NCBI RefSeq assembly: GCF_037126465.1
Contig: NC_088204.1
Span: 65,719,807 to 65,783,806, forward strand
Direction of reading: 5' to 3'
From: Ornithodoros turicata
Lineage: Eukaryota; Arthropoda; Arachnida; Ixodida; Argasidae
DNA length: 64,000 bases
Shown: positions 1 to 38,938 of the stretch, one piece after another
Numbering within the stretch: the first letter of the stretch is position 1
Layout of the letters: every line of letters starts with the position of its first letter
Translations under genes and position numbers: made by a program
Notes under the pieces: generated by a model
Database searches by the model: none
Seen by the model: the letters and a program-made list of their open reading frames with translations, nothing else
Told to the model about the DNA's origin: nothing

Positions 1-27126
<27,126 letters not shown>

Positions 27127-27450
27127 ATACCTTGTTGGCGACATTCTGCCATACCCCGAGTGACAGTCCCGACCCTGGTCCTGGCCGAATGAAGCGAACC
27201 CATCGACCGTGTTTTTTTCTTTCGTCCTGTCCCCGAACGAACCGTCGTCGGCATGCAAAACGCACGAGGGAGAGCAAGAAGCCTGAGTTCGACTGTTGCT
27301 GTGAAATCTTGTTTCTATTGGGTTTTCTATTGATTTCTTAAATTCTCGACGTGGAGGGCATTGTGTAGGGACGTCTGTTTCTTTTCTTGTGGTTGTGTTG
27401 TCTCGGGGGTTATCAATAAAACGAAAACAGTTTCCAGCAATAATGTCATG
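27127..27450 (+). other. Mhc: Mhc 3' untranslated region
   Basis: Sequence from the last stop codon to just past the AATAAA at 27415-27420. Pyrimidine-rich with T-rich elements such as TTGTTTCTATTGGG near 27300. It matches no coding frame. Confidence 0.7.
27415..27420 (+). terminator. Mhc: Polyadenylation signal of Mhc
   Basis: A canonical AATAAA about 290 bases after the last stop codon, followed within 30 bases by TG/T-rich sequence (about 27440-27455). It is the only canonical signal close downstream. Confidence 0.8.
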
Positions 27451-29890
27451 TCTTATTTACGGTATGCATTGCGGGGTCTGGTGAGAAAAGCATCCACGAA
27501 GAACACTCACGTGGAAGTGGCTCAGGAGAAGAGCCGCCGTGGTACATTAGCGGGCTCCACACATAATTGCACTTGGCACTACACCTACACACATCATAGA
27601 GGCACACAAGAAAGGCACTCCGTAAGGAGCTACCACGGGTCGGCTCGTGCTAGCATCAAAACCGCGACTGTCGCTGTTGTTGTAGCGGAGACATGGCGTC
27701 GCAGCAGTACTCGTCATATCGGCTTCCAATCTTGGGCATTGAAAAAGCACACCGCCCCCTTACGACTATCTTGCCTTGTGGCCGTTTCTCTATCCCCCAG
27801 CGTTTCATTCAGTCTCTATCTCTCCCCAACCTGCCGAATCACAGCTCCTTGAAAGTTTTTGTCCCAGCTGACCGAATGATCCATGTGTTCGTTGCCTGTT
27901 TGCGGGATAGCAGAAAAGGCAATTGAAGAAAACACAGATAGGGCTAAAATGTCTGGGCTAGACAGGAAGAAGAAAAAAAGCGCTACACATGGAACAGAAC
28001 ACTTGAAACAGCTCATTCCAAGTGAACAAGATACATCAACATATTAGGGTCAACGGACGTACGTCAACAACATATCCAAATATAATTCCATCAGTCAGGA
28101 GTGAGGACGAAGAAGGGCTCCAGCGACGAGGTGGTCATGTGACCAAGGGAAGAAAAGGGCCCGCCAGCCGCAACGACGACAGTCTGGTGCGTGGCGCCAA
28201 CGAACGAGGAACTCGAGACTGGGAGCCTTCGGACGATTAAATGGTTAACTATGGCTGCAACTGGACCTGTATTCTTGACTCCATCGTTCAATGGCCCGCC
28301 ATAGGGGAGCGCTACCCCGAGGTCACTACGCCTCAGCACTATCTTCTTGGCCCTCCTACATCAAACACATCGTCATGCCCAAGATTCGCGGACAAAAACT
28401 TAAAGCGTGCTTCGCCTGCATTACACGCATAGACGCAATGCATAAGAAACGTATAATTTTATTTTGACGGAGAACGCCGACACTTTTCACTGGTTCGCCA
28501 CAGGATCCTGTGAGATCTGTATACAAGGAATTATGCCGAAAAGGAATTATCCGTATAGCCATAGAGGCTTTTGTTCCCCCGGCGTCTGAAATCTTACACA
28601 TTGTACTCAATGGGAAAGAAGTAGTAGTCTTATACATCAAAATATATCCGATTTAGGTAATTTTCCACTGCAGTTTCACAATTAAGGGGACCATGTTTGG
28701 AACATAAAGTGAATGTCTTGGTTTTGTAGCGAGCCAATTTTGTTCCTGAGGGCATCAAAGTGCGACTAAAATGTGAGACATCACACTTAAAGAGGGCTTA
28801 GCCTATCGACACTTCTGCATGTATAGGAAAGCCGACTGTGTATTTGAGCACGTGTAAATAGGAGAAGGAATGAAACTCGAAAGGGAGGGGAATTATCAGA
28901 GTTCAGCACGCACTCTCCTCTGATATCTACTACCGCAAGACGGGTTTGATAAAACATCTACAACATAAAGGTGTGCTTTCACGGCCGAACAGGCCAAAGA
29001 ACATTTCTGGTGACTTCTGCTTGAACAACAGAAAAGACAAGGCCGCAGATACTGCGTTCCCCAAATCATCGTCATCGTGTATCTCTCTTTCTCTCTCTCT
29101 CCCCTAAGGTTCGCGTTTTGGGAAATCGAACGCTCTCTTCCTCTTGGTATCAGTTTCTTAAACTTTTTCTGACATTGTACTTATGGCGTTAAAAAGATGT
29201 ACAAAACTTCTTATGGCTGTAGTGTGCGGTTATTGCACTGTGATCTGCCCGCCGATGATTTCCTTTTCACCTTTACCTCATCTGTCACTGTCATGTTTTC
29301 TGTATGCATACAGTGTGCTTTGATGTGTGTTTTGTATGTATACAATGTATGCTTACTTTTATGTTTCACACTCTTTCTTAATTTTTCCTCGCAGCACCAC
29401 GGGGAAGCTTGGTTGCCACCAGTATGAAATTTGATGGGTACCTTAATGGCTGTAAAATCGTATATTTTGTCTAACGACGTTACGTTCCTCTATTTCGGAA
29501 GGCAAGGCAATTTTTCTTTTCCTTTTCTTCATGCATACACTTGTCTCAGCGACAGCATGCTTAAACTGTGCATGGCCGAGCCGTTGCGCCTGCGCTGTGC
29601 GGGAGCGTCATTCACGAACAAAATGCGTACCTGTGCAGAAACTTAACACATTACCAGAAACGCGCTTTTTGATCCTTCCTTAAGCAACTGCTCGCAGACA
29701 TGCATCATTCCGTGCAGTTGCCTGCTTATTTTAGCGGCATGTCTTGCTCGTGGGCATCGCACCCGGGGCGATTCTTGCAAACACTCGAGGTGACTTCCCC
29801 TTCGACAAAGTACTGTCAATAGCCTAAGATAACGTTACCCGTTTACGTTACGTTCTTTTTTCTTCTTTTTTTTTTTTTTTTGTAGTGTAC
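27451..29890. other. Stretch downstream of Mhc without supported genes
   Basis: No gene is recognised. A minus-strand open frame at 28091-28266 has a phase-1 acceptor and ends FFVLTPD. It could be a terminal exon of the minus-strand membrane-protein gene described further on, but its pyrimidine tract is poor. A CT microsatellite lies at about 29080-29103. Confidence 0.5.
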
Positions 29891-29892
29891 AC

Positions 29893-29985
29893 CAGGGGTG
29901 CCGAACTCATTCGTGTCTGCGGGCCGCATTGAACCTTGGAGGAACTACGCGGGCCTCATACGACTGCTTTGGTGTTGCCTGCTTC
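29893..29985 (+). mobile_element. hAT-like transposon end (fragment)
   Basis: After a T run at 29864-29881, CAGGGGTGCCGAACTCATTC and then TGCGGGCCGCATTGAACC resemble the conserved terminus of a widespread hAT family. No matching opposite end was found, so this is a fragment. Confidence 0.5.
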
Positions 29986-29990
29986 TGGTA

Positions 29991-30200
29991 TACAGGGTGT
30001 CCCATAAAACGTGTCATTGAATTCTAACAAAAAAAACTACGCCACCTAGAATCATGCGGTCAACAGCATTTGTTCTTACTTAGTTTTTGCCACCTCGTGA
30101 CGTGAAGGTCATGAAACCTAAGTTTAATTATGTAAATTTTGGCTAAGTGAACTCGGAAATTTGCCAAGTAAAGATCACTTTTTTACCCCACCAACATGGA
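29991..30200 (+). mobile_element. Tc1/mariner-like terminal fragment
   Basis: TATACAGGGTGTCCCATAAA at about 29990 is typical of the TA-flanked ends of Tc1/mariner-derived elements. The same TACAGGGTGT start recurs at about 46893, 52812 and 38937. No matching far end is seen. Confidence 0.45.
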
Positions 30201-30504
30201 GAGCGTGACGAATTCTGCCGTTTTCTGGGGCGCCCTGTAGATGATCGAATTCACTCCATCAATCACCAAGACTACCGGTCCGTGTCTATATAGTAGCTTT
30301 GAAGGCACTAATATTACAAATCGGCCTTGCAGGGTTTGCTCAGAAGTTTGGTAGGAGTGTACCAGTAATACTAATCGAGTAAAAATCTGACGCTGAGACA
30401 GGTTTAGAGAGTCATTAGCCAAGACGTCGAAAGCAACGCAGAGGGAGACAGGAAATATAGAACTTTTAACTTTTTATCATATGATTAGAGATTGAAATAA
30501 CTTT

Positions 30505-30895
30505 TCATAAGTTTCTGCGCATCGCAGAACGAAGAAATCGTTTGATTGGAGTCGTTTTGATCAGGAAAACGGAAAGATCCCTTACATCGCATTTGTGAGA
30601 TTCTCTCACGATACCTGTGTACAAAAAAACGACGCTAACATGAACCGGTGCGCCGTACCAAATCAGCGCTGTTTCCAGAAACGCACCGATCAAACAGCTC
30701 GCCTAAGGTGAAGTAATTGCGTGCTTCCAATGACTTGTACGCTTTCACAACAGCTATGAACCGGTTCGGCGAAAATATTGTGATTGTGATCGGCGGCATG
30801 TTTTGTGGCTGGGCTGTCCAGTTGTCGATGTGTAGCGCAAAGAGATCGTCACGTTGTATATACCGTCCATAAACAACTTGGTCTTGTAGCGACAC
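30505..30895 (-). pseudogene. Fragment resembling a SWIM/YqaJ-type repeat protein
   Basis: A minus-strand frame at 30635-30895 includes RFIAVVKAYKSLEARNYFTL, which recalls the AYKSLEA-NYF motif in repetitive SWIM zinc-finger or YqaJ-like proteins of arthropods and cnidarians. A stop follows soon after and a neighbouring frame continues to about 30505, so it is broken. I infer an old mobile-element coding remnant. Confidence 0.35.
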
Positions 30896-30899
30896 TTGT

Positions 30900-32640
30900 C
30901 TGATTCCTTCATAGCTCTAAATTATACTGGTATTGTGGAAGGAGACAGTCCAGAGCGGTGTAGCAGTGCGACACAGCCGATGTTCCACCTGCGGAAAACA
31001 TTCGCACGGCTGCGTTCATTTTATTTTTCCAACACCTCCCAGATAGCATGAGGCCTGCCCGCTTACGTCACCCCACGGAGGCCTGCATGGCTTTGCGACC
31101 TGCTGCAAGTTTTCTGCTGGTTCGCTCTTTCATCGACATCATAGCAGCATCCACAGCAGGCCTTCCTGTGTGACGCCGTATCACGTGGGAGCAGGCCTGA
31201 TGCTACCTATGAGGTGTTTGTTTTTCCCACACCAACTCCGCGCATGCGCTGATGGCGCCTCTTGTTTGAACGAACAGATCACTTCTTTTTGTGTGCGTTT
31301 TTGCTGCTGTCGATCGGTATTTCGAAACTTTAGGGGCACTTTTTGGAATCTGGGGTAAAAAAAGAAAAGAAAAAAGAAACAGAACTGAGAGGAGGTACAT
31401 AATCACGGGTAAGAGAATCGAAGACCCCTTTACCCCTCTACAACTCCGCCATTGACAGTTTTGCTATAGTCCCTGCAGTTAAAAGGATCACCAAATAATT
31501 TTAATTAACGAATTATGTAATTTACGAGGAAACAAAAAAAAAATAGACTGAGTATCTCTGCACCCTTTTTAGCATTACGCACTAAGTCTCGTTCAAGTGC
31601 AATGCACCATTTTTATAAAAATGTTTGACTCATTTTAAATGAAACGCCCTTCAATAATAGTGAAAACAAAGTGTCGGAGGCACGATGGCATGGGGAATGC
31701 AATTCTGGGGAAGAAATCTGGCATTTCAAAGCGACGAAGCAGTTTGAAGAATACTTATCAAGCTCGTTACACGGTGCCCGTTATCAACAATCAAAAGGGA
31801 GTGACCCGTGATAAGTGTTCGCTCTCTCCTGTCCTCCTCTTTCATTTCGGGTTTCATGGCTCCTCTCACCTATACAAGTGTACAAACGTAAAGTTGTCCC
31901 ACTTACACAACACGTGCTATTAGGCTAAGCGCATTTTAGGGAGACGTGTCCGCGAATCTTGGGCATGGAAGCGGAAAGTTCACCGATCCTCACACTGACT
32001 CACAAGCCCCACATTGAGGCGCGCCGATATTCTGGGCACCGTACGGCATACTCCTACCTGCTGGGTATCCATGGCATTCTTCTCGCCCGCGACCGCAATG
32101 CGAACTCCCTCATGTGCAGGGCCCACTTACTAGACGGTCGTGTCCGGCGTGTCCCCTGCCGGGAACGTCACCTCTTGTGTGGAAATCATTGGGCCACGAT
32201 TTTTCAGAGCCGCAGTGTAGGCGATACATGGCCGTGTACGAAGAACCCTCCGGCTAAACGAAGCAGAATACGGTTCGGAGCGCCCCCAAATGTCGTGTAA
32301 CGGGACCTATTGCATTTATTGCAGATGGATACTGCAGGCGGACTGCGATCTAAGGCACATACAAGATTAGCCAGGCATGCCACAGAGTAAAAAAAGAAAA
32401 GAGGGAGGGGTGGGGGCTAGTTTTAGGCTCCAGCGGCTTTTAGCGAAGTGAGGGGAACAGAACAAAAATCCCCATAAACAATCAATCTGACATATCAATC
32501 ATCCACTGATCGCCGATTTATGTGCGAATTCTACTTCAGTGCAGTTCGCGTAGTGACGCGCCTGTGTTCCAGGACCCAATGACCAAGCGCCAACTGGCAC
32601 ACGAGCATAAACTGCAACGAGTTCAGTGGCGATATCACGT
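30900..32640. other. Stretch without supported genes
   Basis: No gene recognised. At about 32245-32340, read on the minus strand, an AATAAA is followed by TTACACGACA and TTTGGGGGCGCTCC, which could be the end of an LTR and a primer-binding site. No partner LTR or polyprotein is seen. Confidence 0.4.
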
Positions 32641-32646
32641 GGCACG

Positions 32647-32735
32647 TCACCCTCGTGCTCTTTCTTCGTTGTCTCGTTGTCTCCTGGCAAACGACGACGA
32701 CGGTGCATACATAATGACCCGAGCAAACTCGTATG
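32647..32735 (-). CDS. Possible terminal exon of the minus-strand membrane protein
   Basis: A strong pyrimidine tract and CAG acceptor precede a phase-1 reading that would follow the helix exon at 35557-35669. It reads YEFARVIMYAPSSSFARRQR, then DNEERARG and a stop at 32647-32649. A basic, Ser-containing short tail after a membrane helix is plausible. No other evidence supports it, and a different frame is open for longer across the same bases. Confidence 0.25.
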
Positions 32736-32739
32736 CTGG

Positions 32740-35034
32740 TAGTAGAGATACCTTACACAGAAAGAAGAAGAAGAAGAAAATCTATTGCATTCAATGTATT
32801 GAAATCTGTTAAGGTGAATATCCGCTGACGGTGAAGACCGTAGGTGAAGGCCGTCAAGCTGGAAAACTGGGAACCTCGCTCCATGACTGTACAGTAGTGC
32901 ACGTCCTGTAAGACGTGAGAAATCAAAACAGAGAAAAAAGTAAGGGCTCCGCAATGTCACCACGTGACGTACGGAGCGAACGCAATACCGCAATGCGGAT
33001 ACATACTTACGGTTAAAGCATGAAACACTCCTGTAAATACACTCGAGGCAAACTACTAAACATTCTGCCATTCATTCCTCGCAAGACAAACATCGGACAA
33101 CAAAACAAATGTGTACGTGTGCATTGAACCGTAGATTGTGCATCCAACCATTTCCCAAACGCGACCCTCACACGAACAAGCAACAAATTCCAGACCACAA
33201 ATTCCGACACTATAATAACCTCTAGGCACTTCAAAGACCGCCACAGTCACGAGCAGTGATACCTGTCTTACTTCTCCGTCCAGCAGTTTCGACGGCCTCG
33301 TCGCTGGCTGCAAGACAGAAGAGACTATGTAAGAAACATGCGCTATGGTGACGTTTTATGCAATCCTGTGCTCGTAAGAATGAACCAATGCACCTATCCA
33401 CTCGCCAACTGACGCCTGGGGCAACCCTGGAAATTGTACTGAATTTGGTAGCCGTGTACTCCCTGGGCTAATGTGTCTCACTGCAGATTCCTCATGCACG
33501 AACTTTCCCCGAGCTCGTTCTATCATTGATGCCACACCATAGAAATGATGCCTGCTTGTTGACTCCTGACCATACTTTTAGGATAGTGATTACAAAATCT
33601 CGCGCCTGCTGAAGGCATTGACTGGAATTTTTGCAGAACTGACTGGTGCCAAGTCACTGACCTTTGATCACGACCCTTACGAAAACTGTTCCAACGCCAA
33701 GACACGTCCTGCTCGATGCGTTATCTCCCTCTGTTATCACTGGGCACGATGTCCCGGTGTAGTTTGCAATTTCAAACCCAAAATGGATTGAGACTATCAA
33801 TACGACCTGCAACTACGGCGTCTTGTTTCCATGGCTACGATCGCCAGAACCGTAGCGATTCATTCAAGAGTGACTTCGCAGCGAGCACGGAGAAAGTTTG
33901 TTTCTTTGAGGTAGCGTTTCCCACCCCTGTCCGCACAACAGGTCAACCACGAAAGCTGGTAGGGCCACCACCAACTATCGTCAGCCTTGGACACAAGATT
34001 GGGAAAAACAGCACGAAAACTGGACAGACAGAGAAGACAAGTACACACGGGGTGTTTTTACTGTTTTTCCCAATCGTGATGTACCAACTTGCCCACACTA
34101 TTGCCGTAACTGAGTTGGGCACAAGCGTGTGACCAGAAGCTAGTTTTTCGAATCGGTGTTAGATCGTAGCAGTTTGGAAATGACAACGGAGTAACCTATA
34201 CAGCGACGTGTGATAACGTATAATCGCTATAAATATTCAGTGCTACTTACGACTTCGACTTGCTGCAAAGAACGGAGACGCATATGTTACATTAGTGGGT
34301 CATTACTTTTCAACCGGAAATGAAATTATTGTTTTTGCAGAAATATAATCAGGCAAGTGCAATATGCAAAGAGCATCCCCGAGGGACGTTTGCAGTGCAG
34401 CCCCTTGCATCGGTTTTCGCTGAGCGCCATATTTTGTATACACAAATAGTTCCGCACAAAAGATGTCTACTTCATATTGAACTGTGCAAAGAATAACGTT
34501 TGGCATCTACGGTTTTCTTTGATCTCATACAGGTACAACACCGGACCACGTGACGTGTCGTCCTTGGGGAGCACCAATACAGCATCATCGCTATATCCCG
34601 TGCGCATGAATCTACGATATCACGTGATCGAGGTATGCGTATTCTGACGCGTTGTAATGTACTAATGCGAGACAAGACACTGGTTAAGGTATGTCGCAGC
34701 ATAACATGTTTAGTAGGAACGAGGAACGCAAAGACATGTCCTCCAGACAAGTATAATCTAATGACCTAGTGTAACAGAGTTCGACCAATGGACCTTTTTC
34801 ACAATGGCCCATGCGCATGTGTATGACCTTGAGGCGCCGGAGAGGATTATCTCAGTCTTCACTAGATGGCGCACTATGGGGACGACAGAAGTGGAGACCA
34901 GTGGGAAGACGCACGAATGGCGCGACCTTGTCGGCCCCCACTCCGGACGGGTGTTGGTCCTTTGTGCTATCCACGTGGATTTGTTTTGACGGCGAGCATG
35001 GTTCGTTGGAGAGCCGCTAGGATACGAGCGAATG
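32740..35034. other. Stretch without supported genes
   Basis: No gene is recognised. Perfect 15-bp inverted arms (GATTGGGAAAAACAG) lie at about 34001-34015 and 34058-34072. Confidence 0.4.
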
Positions 35035-35370
35035 TTGATTGATTGATTGATTGATTATGTGTTTAATGGCACAAAGGCAACAAAGGCCATAGAGCGCCAA
35101 AACTATGGTGAGTGTGTCGGAGATGATTATGGGAAAGATGATGAGGGCGGACAAGGGCGAAGAAGGTCGCGCCCACAAGCCACGGTTTTGAGAGGATTCC
35201 GATGTTCCCTAAAAACGACGCGACCTTCGGTCCTACTTTTCTCTCAATAGCAGGCAGCGAACAAATGCCCATTCGTGGAACCCAGCCCTCCCCCTCCGAT
35301 TTGTTTCTGTTTCAGTCTGTCTACCAACGTCATGATGACGATTTTCGGGTATAGAGGTCTATTAAACGCA
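35035..35370 (-). repeat. Dispersed repeat, copy 1
   Basis: The minus strand of 35150-35369 matches 43440-43738 and 61135-61345 on the plus strand, sharing GGGTTCCACGAATGGG, TAGGACCGAAGGTCGCG and GTTCGCTGCC. The left side ends in a GATT tandem repeat at 35035-35055. The family has weak terminal inverted repeats (TAGACCTC and CCTG) and no open frame, so it is probably a MITE. Confidence 0.7.
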
Positions 35371-35556
35371 CATTCGTCGAACATTTGCGGATAGAACGAG
35401 AATAGATTGCGAGCTCCATTTCCTCCGTGCGATGACCATCCTTTGCGACGAATAAATAAAAGATTGAACAGGAATGATAAATAAAAAGACGATTTCAATC
35501 AAGTAGATGAAATCGACTCTTCAATAACCCATGATGAGACAGTCAGAGAGACGTAC

Positions 35557-35669
35557 CATAGCAGAGGATAATGAACACAAGCAAGCATACGACAAAGCCA
35601 ACAGCAGCGACCCCAAGACTGGACAGCCACGTCCGCCAGTCCACATCTTGAAGATAAGGACACAGATCC
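35557..35669 (-). CDS. Membrane-helix exon, unit 1
   Basis: On the minus strand an acceptor (tctgcag) opens 113 nt: one base completing a codon, 37 codons, and one final base. It reads DLCPYLQDVDWRTWLSSLGV then AAVGFVVCLLVFIILCY, one clear membrane helix of about 23 residues, before donor gtacgt. Phase 2 in and phase 1 out match the Ser/Thr-rich exon at 41626-41917. I do not recognise the protein. If the donor is not used, translation ends within four codons. Confidence 0.6.
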
Positions 35670-37830
35670 CTGCAGACAATGGAAGACAGAATGAACACGA
35701 GTAATATACGAGAAACGTAGAAACGTAGCTATAGAGCACTCCACTTTCATGAAATTTTATGGAGCTGGCGAGGCTGCTGGCTATAGATGCGCATGCTGCA
35801 TTCAAGTGATGTTTATGGAAGTACTAGAGCAATGCGAATGTTGTTGTCCGGGATCAATATCGGTACAGAAACAGTATGTTCAGTGTCGGGCGCTAACGGA
35901 ACTGTAAAGTGAAATAATATAACCACAATGCTTTAATACACCATAATGTAGAACGCGGTTCCGTGATCACACACACAAGTCATCATCTCTCAGTTCCGCA
36001 TGTTTTTAGCACAAATTAATTTTGTCCGCTTTTGATAACTGAAGGGTGGCGATACTCAACGTTCGCAAAGGACAAAGTTGGAGTCAGTCCCGGAGTCCCG
36101 GATTAGCGGACACAGAGGCGGAGAGTTTTCATTTTCCCGGGGTGAGGGGGGGGGGGCAAGGACGCACCGCGAAGTAAGTACTCTGGCGGGGGGGGGGGGG
36201 ATATGTTTATTAAGAAAAAAAAAAGAAAGGAAAGGTAAGCCAGACGGATGTCGGCTTGTTATTCCAAAGAAAAAAAAAGTGAAAGGGGGAAGACAAAAAA
36301 GGCAAAGAAAAAAAAAAGCAAAAGAAAACAAAAAGAAGGAAAGAAAAAGAAAAGAAAAATGAACACAAAACTAAAGCTGAAGAATCACACACTCTGGCGG
36401 GATCCTATGATGTATGCAGAACTGGTATAGAAATAAGAGGAAGGAAGAACAGAAAAAAAAAAGAAGAAAGAACAGAGAGAACGTAAACAGTGAACATGTG
36501 CACAACTGAAGGCATTACGCCTTTGAAAACTGCAAAAGGAACAAAATGCATTGAATCCTCGGTGTTTGACCCGAAATGCGCGCAATATAATGAATATGGT
36601 CAATGAAATGGAGCAGCGGGAGTTGATCCCGCTCCCAACGGATGTGCGTTCCGAAGACTGGCAGCTGCTGGTGCCTTTTCGACTGCTTCGTTTAATTCAT
36701 CTGATCGCTTTGGGCGAAATTCAGGCTATGCGATGTGTCATCCTCTATGTTTCTTCGCCTCACCTTCTACTGTGATAATGAGTATGGTGGGCGGATACAT
36801 ATTTTACAAATTGCAAGATGCATTTTTGGGGTTGGTGCCTCTTCGCTCTTTTGACCCGGGCGCGCCGAGCCTCAAAGGTTGGTGTCAGTCTCTTAGCGGG
36901 ACTTCCTGGGGGAGGCGGCGCCCCCCCCCCCCTAGTTCATGTTCCGGGGGGGGGGGGGCAAGGGCCCCCGCGCCCCCCCGCAGTCGGCGCCTATGAGCGG
37001 ACAGACATCAAGTGATATGGATGTATAACGTAACGCATTTGAGACAGGTTACTAATTACCATTACACTTTTTAAGAACAGCAACTCATGAGAAGTTTCGT
37101 TTAAACTGTTAACGGTTGTAACGTGCGAGTTCCGTGCCTGTGATAAATACCTGTGCAATCTGCGCCGTCTATTGACCTGTCTCTCACTCCGCGTCTGTGT
37201 CGTCTGCTCGCTGTACCGCTCCTGTTTGCAAAACCTCGCATCCAAGTGATTTATACCAATGTCTGCTTTGCGTTCTTGTGTTCCGGAATACACAAACCGT
37301 GCACCTTCGACAACGGAATGTATATCGCACTCGCGAGAAACGAACGATTTCGCCTGATGTAACGTCCATTTTGAATTTTCAATAGATGGCTGGCGAGTCG
37401 CCTCAGGGTTGGTTCGCGTCTGGAGTCCGCCAGCTTGCTTTGCGCAGCAATCTTTGAAATTTGATTGCTGAAAATGCTAAAATGCTCAATGTCCAGCAGA
37501 GCTACTACGTATCTGAAGCGCCCAAGTTACGAGCTATCATAGTTTCTACAGTTTTGCCATTCACTTTACAGTTCCATTAACAATGCACACGTTATCAGAT
37601 TGTATATCGCGTACGTCACTAGAGGATCAATGTTAAACCCAGAGAGGGCGCGCAAGTGAACCAAGACTCACGCTAACATGGCCGACCCCCATTCATGGTC
37701 CCTGTAAATGAAAAATATAGGAAAAGCGTTACCGCAAAGTCACGACAGTAAAGCCTAGCACCCAGAGCTGAGCTCTGGAGAGCTCTGCTGTTAAGGAGAG
37801 CTGTGCAAGTTGCTCAGAAGAGGTAATTAA
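35670..37830. other. Intron-like stretch with purine tract and G/C runs
   Basis: No exon is supported. About 36130-36480 is nearly all purine on the plus strand, with G runs at 36146-36155 and 36186-36199. Further C and G runs lie at 36920-36976. The open frames across it are low-complexity. Confidence 0.6.
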
Positions 37831-38102
37831 GGTTGCGTTCGTTTATTCGACTCGAACAACTCGAGAGCCGAGAGAGTAGACTATTGGTGGGCGAAAATGC
37901 CGCGGCGCGGCTCTCATGACGTCGCCCACGTAACACTAACTCCCGTTCTAAAATTCGAGGATTCAACACTAGAGGTGCTCAAGAGTCGACTCGCAGCGAC
38001 TCTCCTTTCGAGGTGGGTCGCTAGAGCCGATGATGTACGATGGCTCTCATACGTCACGACTACGACTCGCGGGTCGCGCGAGTTTAATAAACGAACACAC
38101 CC
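37831..38102. mobile_element. Harbinger-like MITE with TAA target duplication
   Basis: The element is flanked by TAA at 37828-37830 and 38103-38105. Ends are GGTTGCGTTCGTTTATTCGA and, on the other strand, GGGTGTGTTCGTTTATTAAA. The 3-bp TWA duplication and G-rich terminus fit the PIF/Harbinger superfamily. At 272 bp without a coding frame it is non-autonomous. Confidence 0.7.
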
Positions 38103-38339
38103 TAAGTTAGTTACATGACAGCAATTTAGGTACAGGAAAAGTTACATTAAACCAAAATCTTACGGCGTCCGTTTGAGGTGGTGAAATAAATATTGCAAAG
38201 TCTTCCGCGACATAATTAAAAATAATATATCTATATCTAATATTTGACGTTAAGTTACTCACAATATAGGGCACTAGACGCAATTAAAGTGCTGCATACA
38301 TACCACCATAACGCGAATTTATGAAGGGATGATAATTGA

Positions 38340-38420
38340 TCAGGTGCGATTGGTATATGGCGATGAAACTCTCCAATCACCATCATCATCAATAAATAAA
38401 GTTGTTGTTGTTTTGGGTGC
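38340..38420 (+). repeat. Retroelement 3' end with TTG tail
   Basis: ATCATCAATAAATAAAG is followed by (TTG)n at about 38400-38411. A second locus at 55200-55273 ends the same way. A shared end with AATAAA and a short tandem tail suggests a LINE or SINE family. Confidence 0.45.
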
Positions 38421-38938
38421 GGTATGGTATGTCATGTTTTGAATGAATGCTAAAACCTGTACAGCAACAACAATTTTATTTTGTGATGATGAATGGAGAG
38501 TTTCACCACCAGGGGCGATACCCTACCCCATTGCTGGTGGTGAAACCTGTACAAGACCACGACTACATAAGGAAAATGTAGGAAGCTACAATCTATGCAT
38601 ACAAGCTATAAGAACTATCAAAAATCTGACTGCAGCAGAAAAGTCTCAGCCCTTGGAAATTCCAAGAGCTAGGTTATCAAAAATGCATGGGTAAAATTTT
38701 GCTCGTTTTCTACACAACCATAACGTTTGCAAAAAAGAAAAAAAACACACACCCAAAATTACAAATGTCTATCAGAATGCTGTTCATTACCAGGACCACT
38801 GGGTTTTTCTAACCAAAGAAAATTACGAGATAAATGATATGTTTTACCTGCAAGAGGAACAAATTATGAAACGAAATTAAAAAGGAACGATCAGGATTTT
38901 TCTTCATCACATCACATCACAGAAATGATCCGCGTATA

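Noticed and set aside
31960..32340. Possible LTR end and primer-binding site on the minus strand
   Set aside because: No second LTR, no polypurine tract and no gag-pol frame nearby, so the similarity of a few bases is not enough.
32499..33071. 190-codon minus-strand open frame
   Set aside because: No recognisable domain; composition is random-like, and it crosses a better splice-acceptor reading in another frame.
36056..36362. Overlapping plus and minus frames around 36.1-36.4 kb
   Set aside because: Products of the purine tract (Lys/Arg/Gly on one strand, Phe/Ser/Pro on the other).
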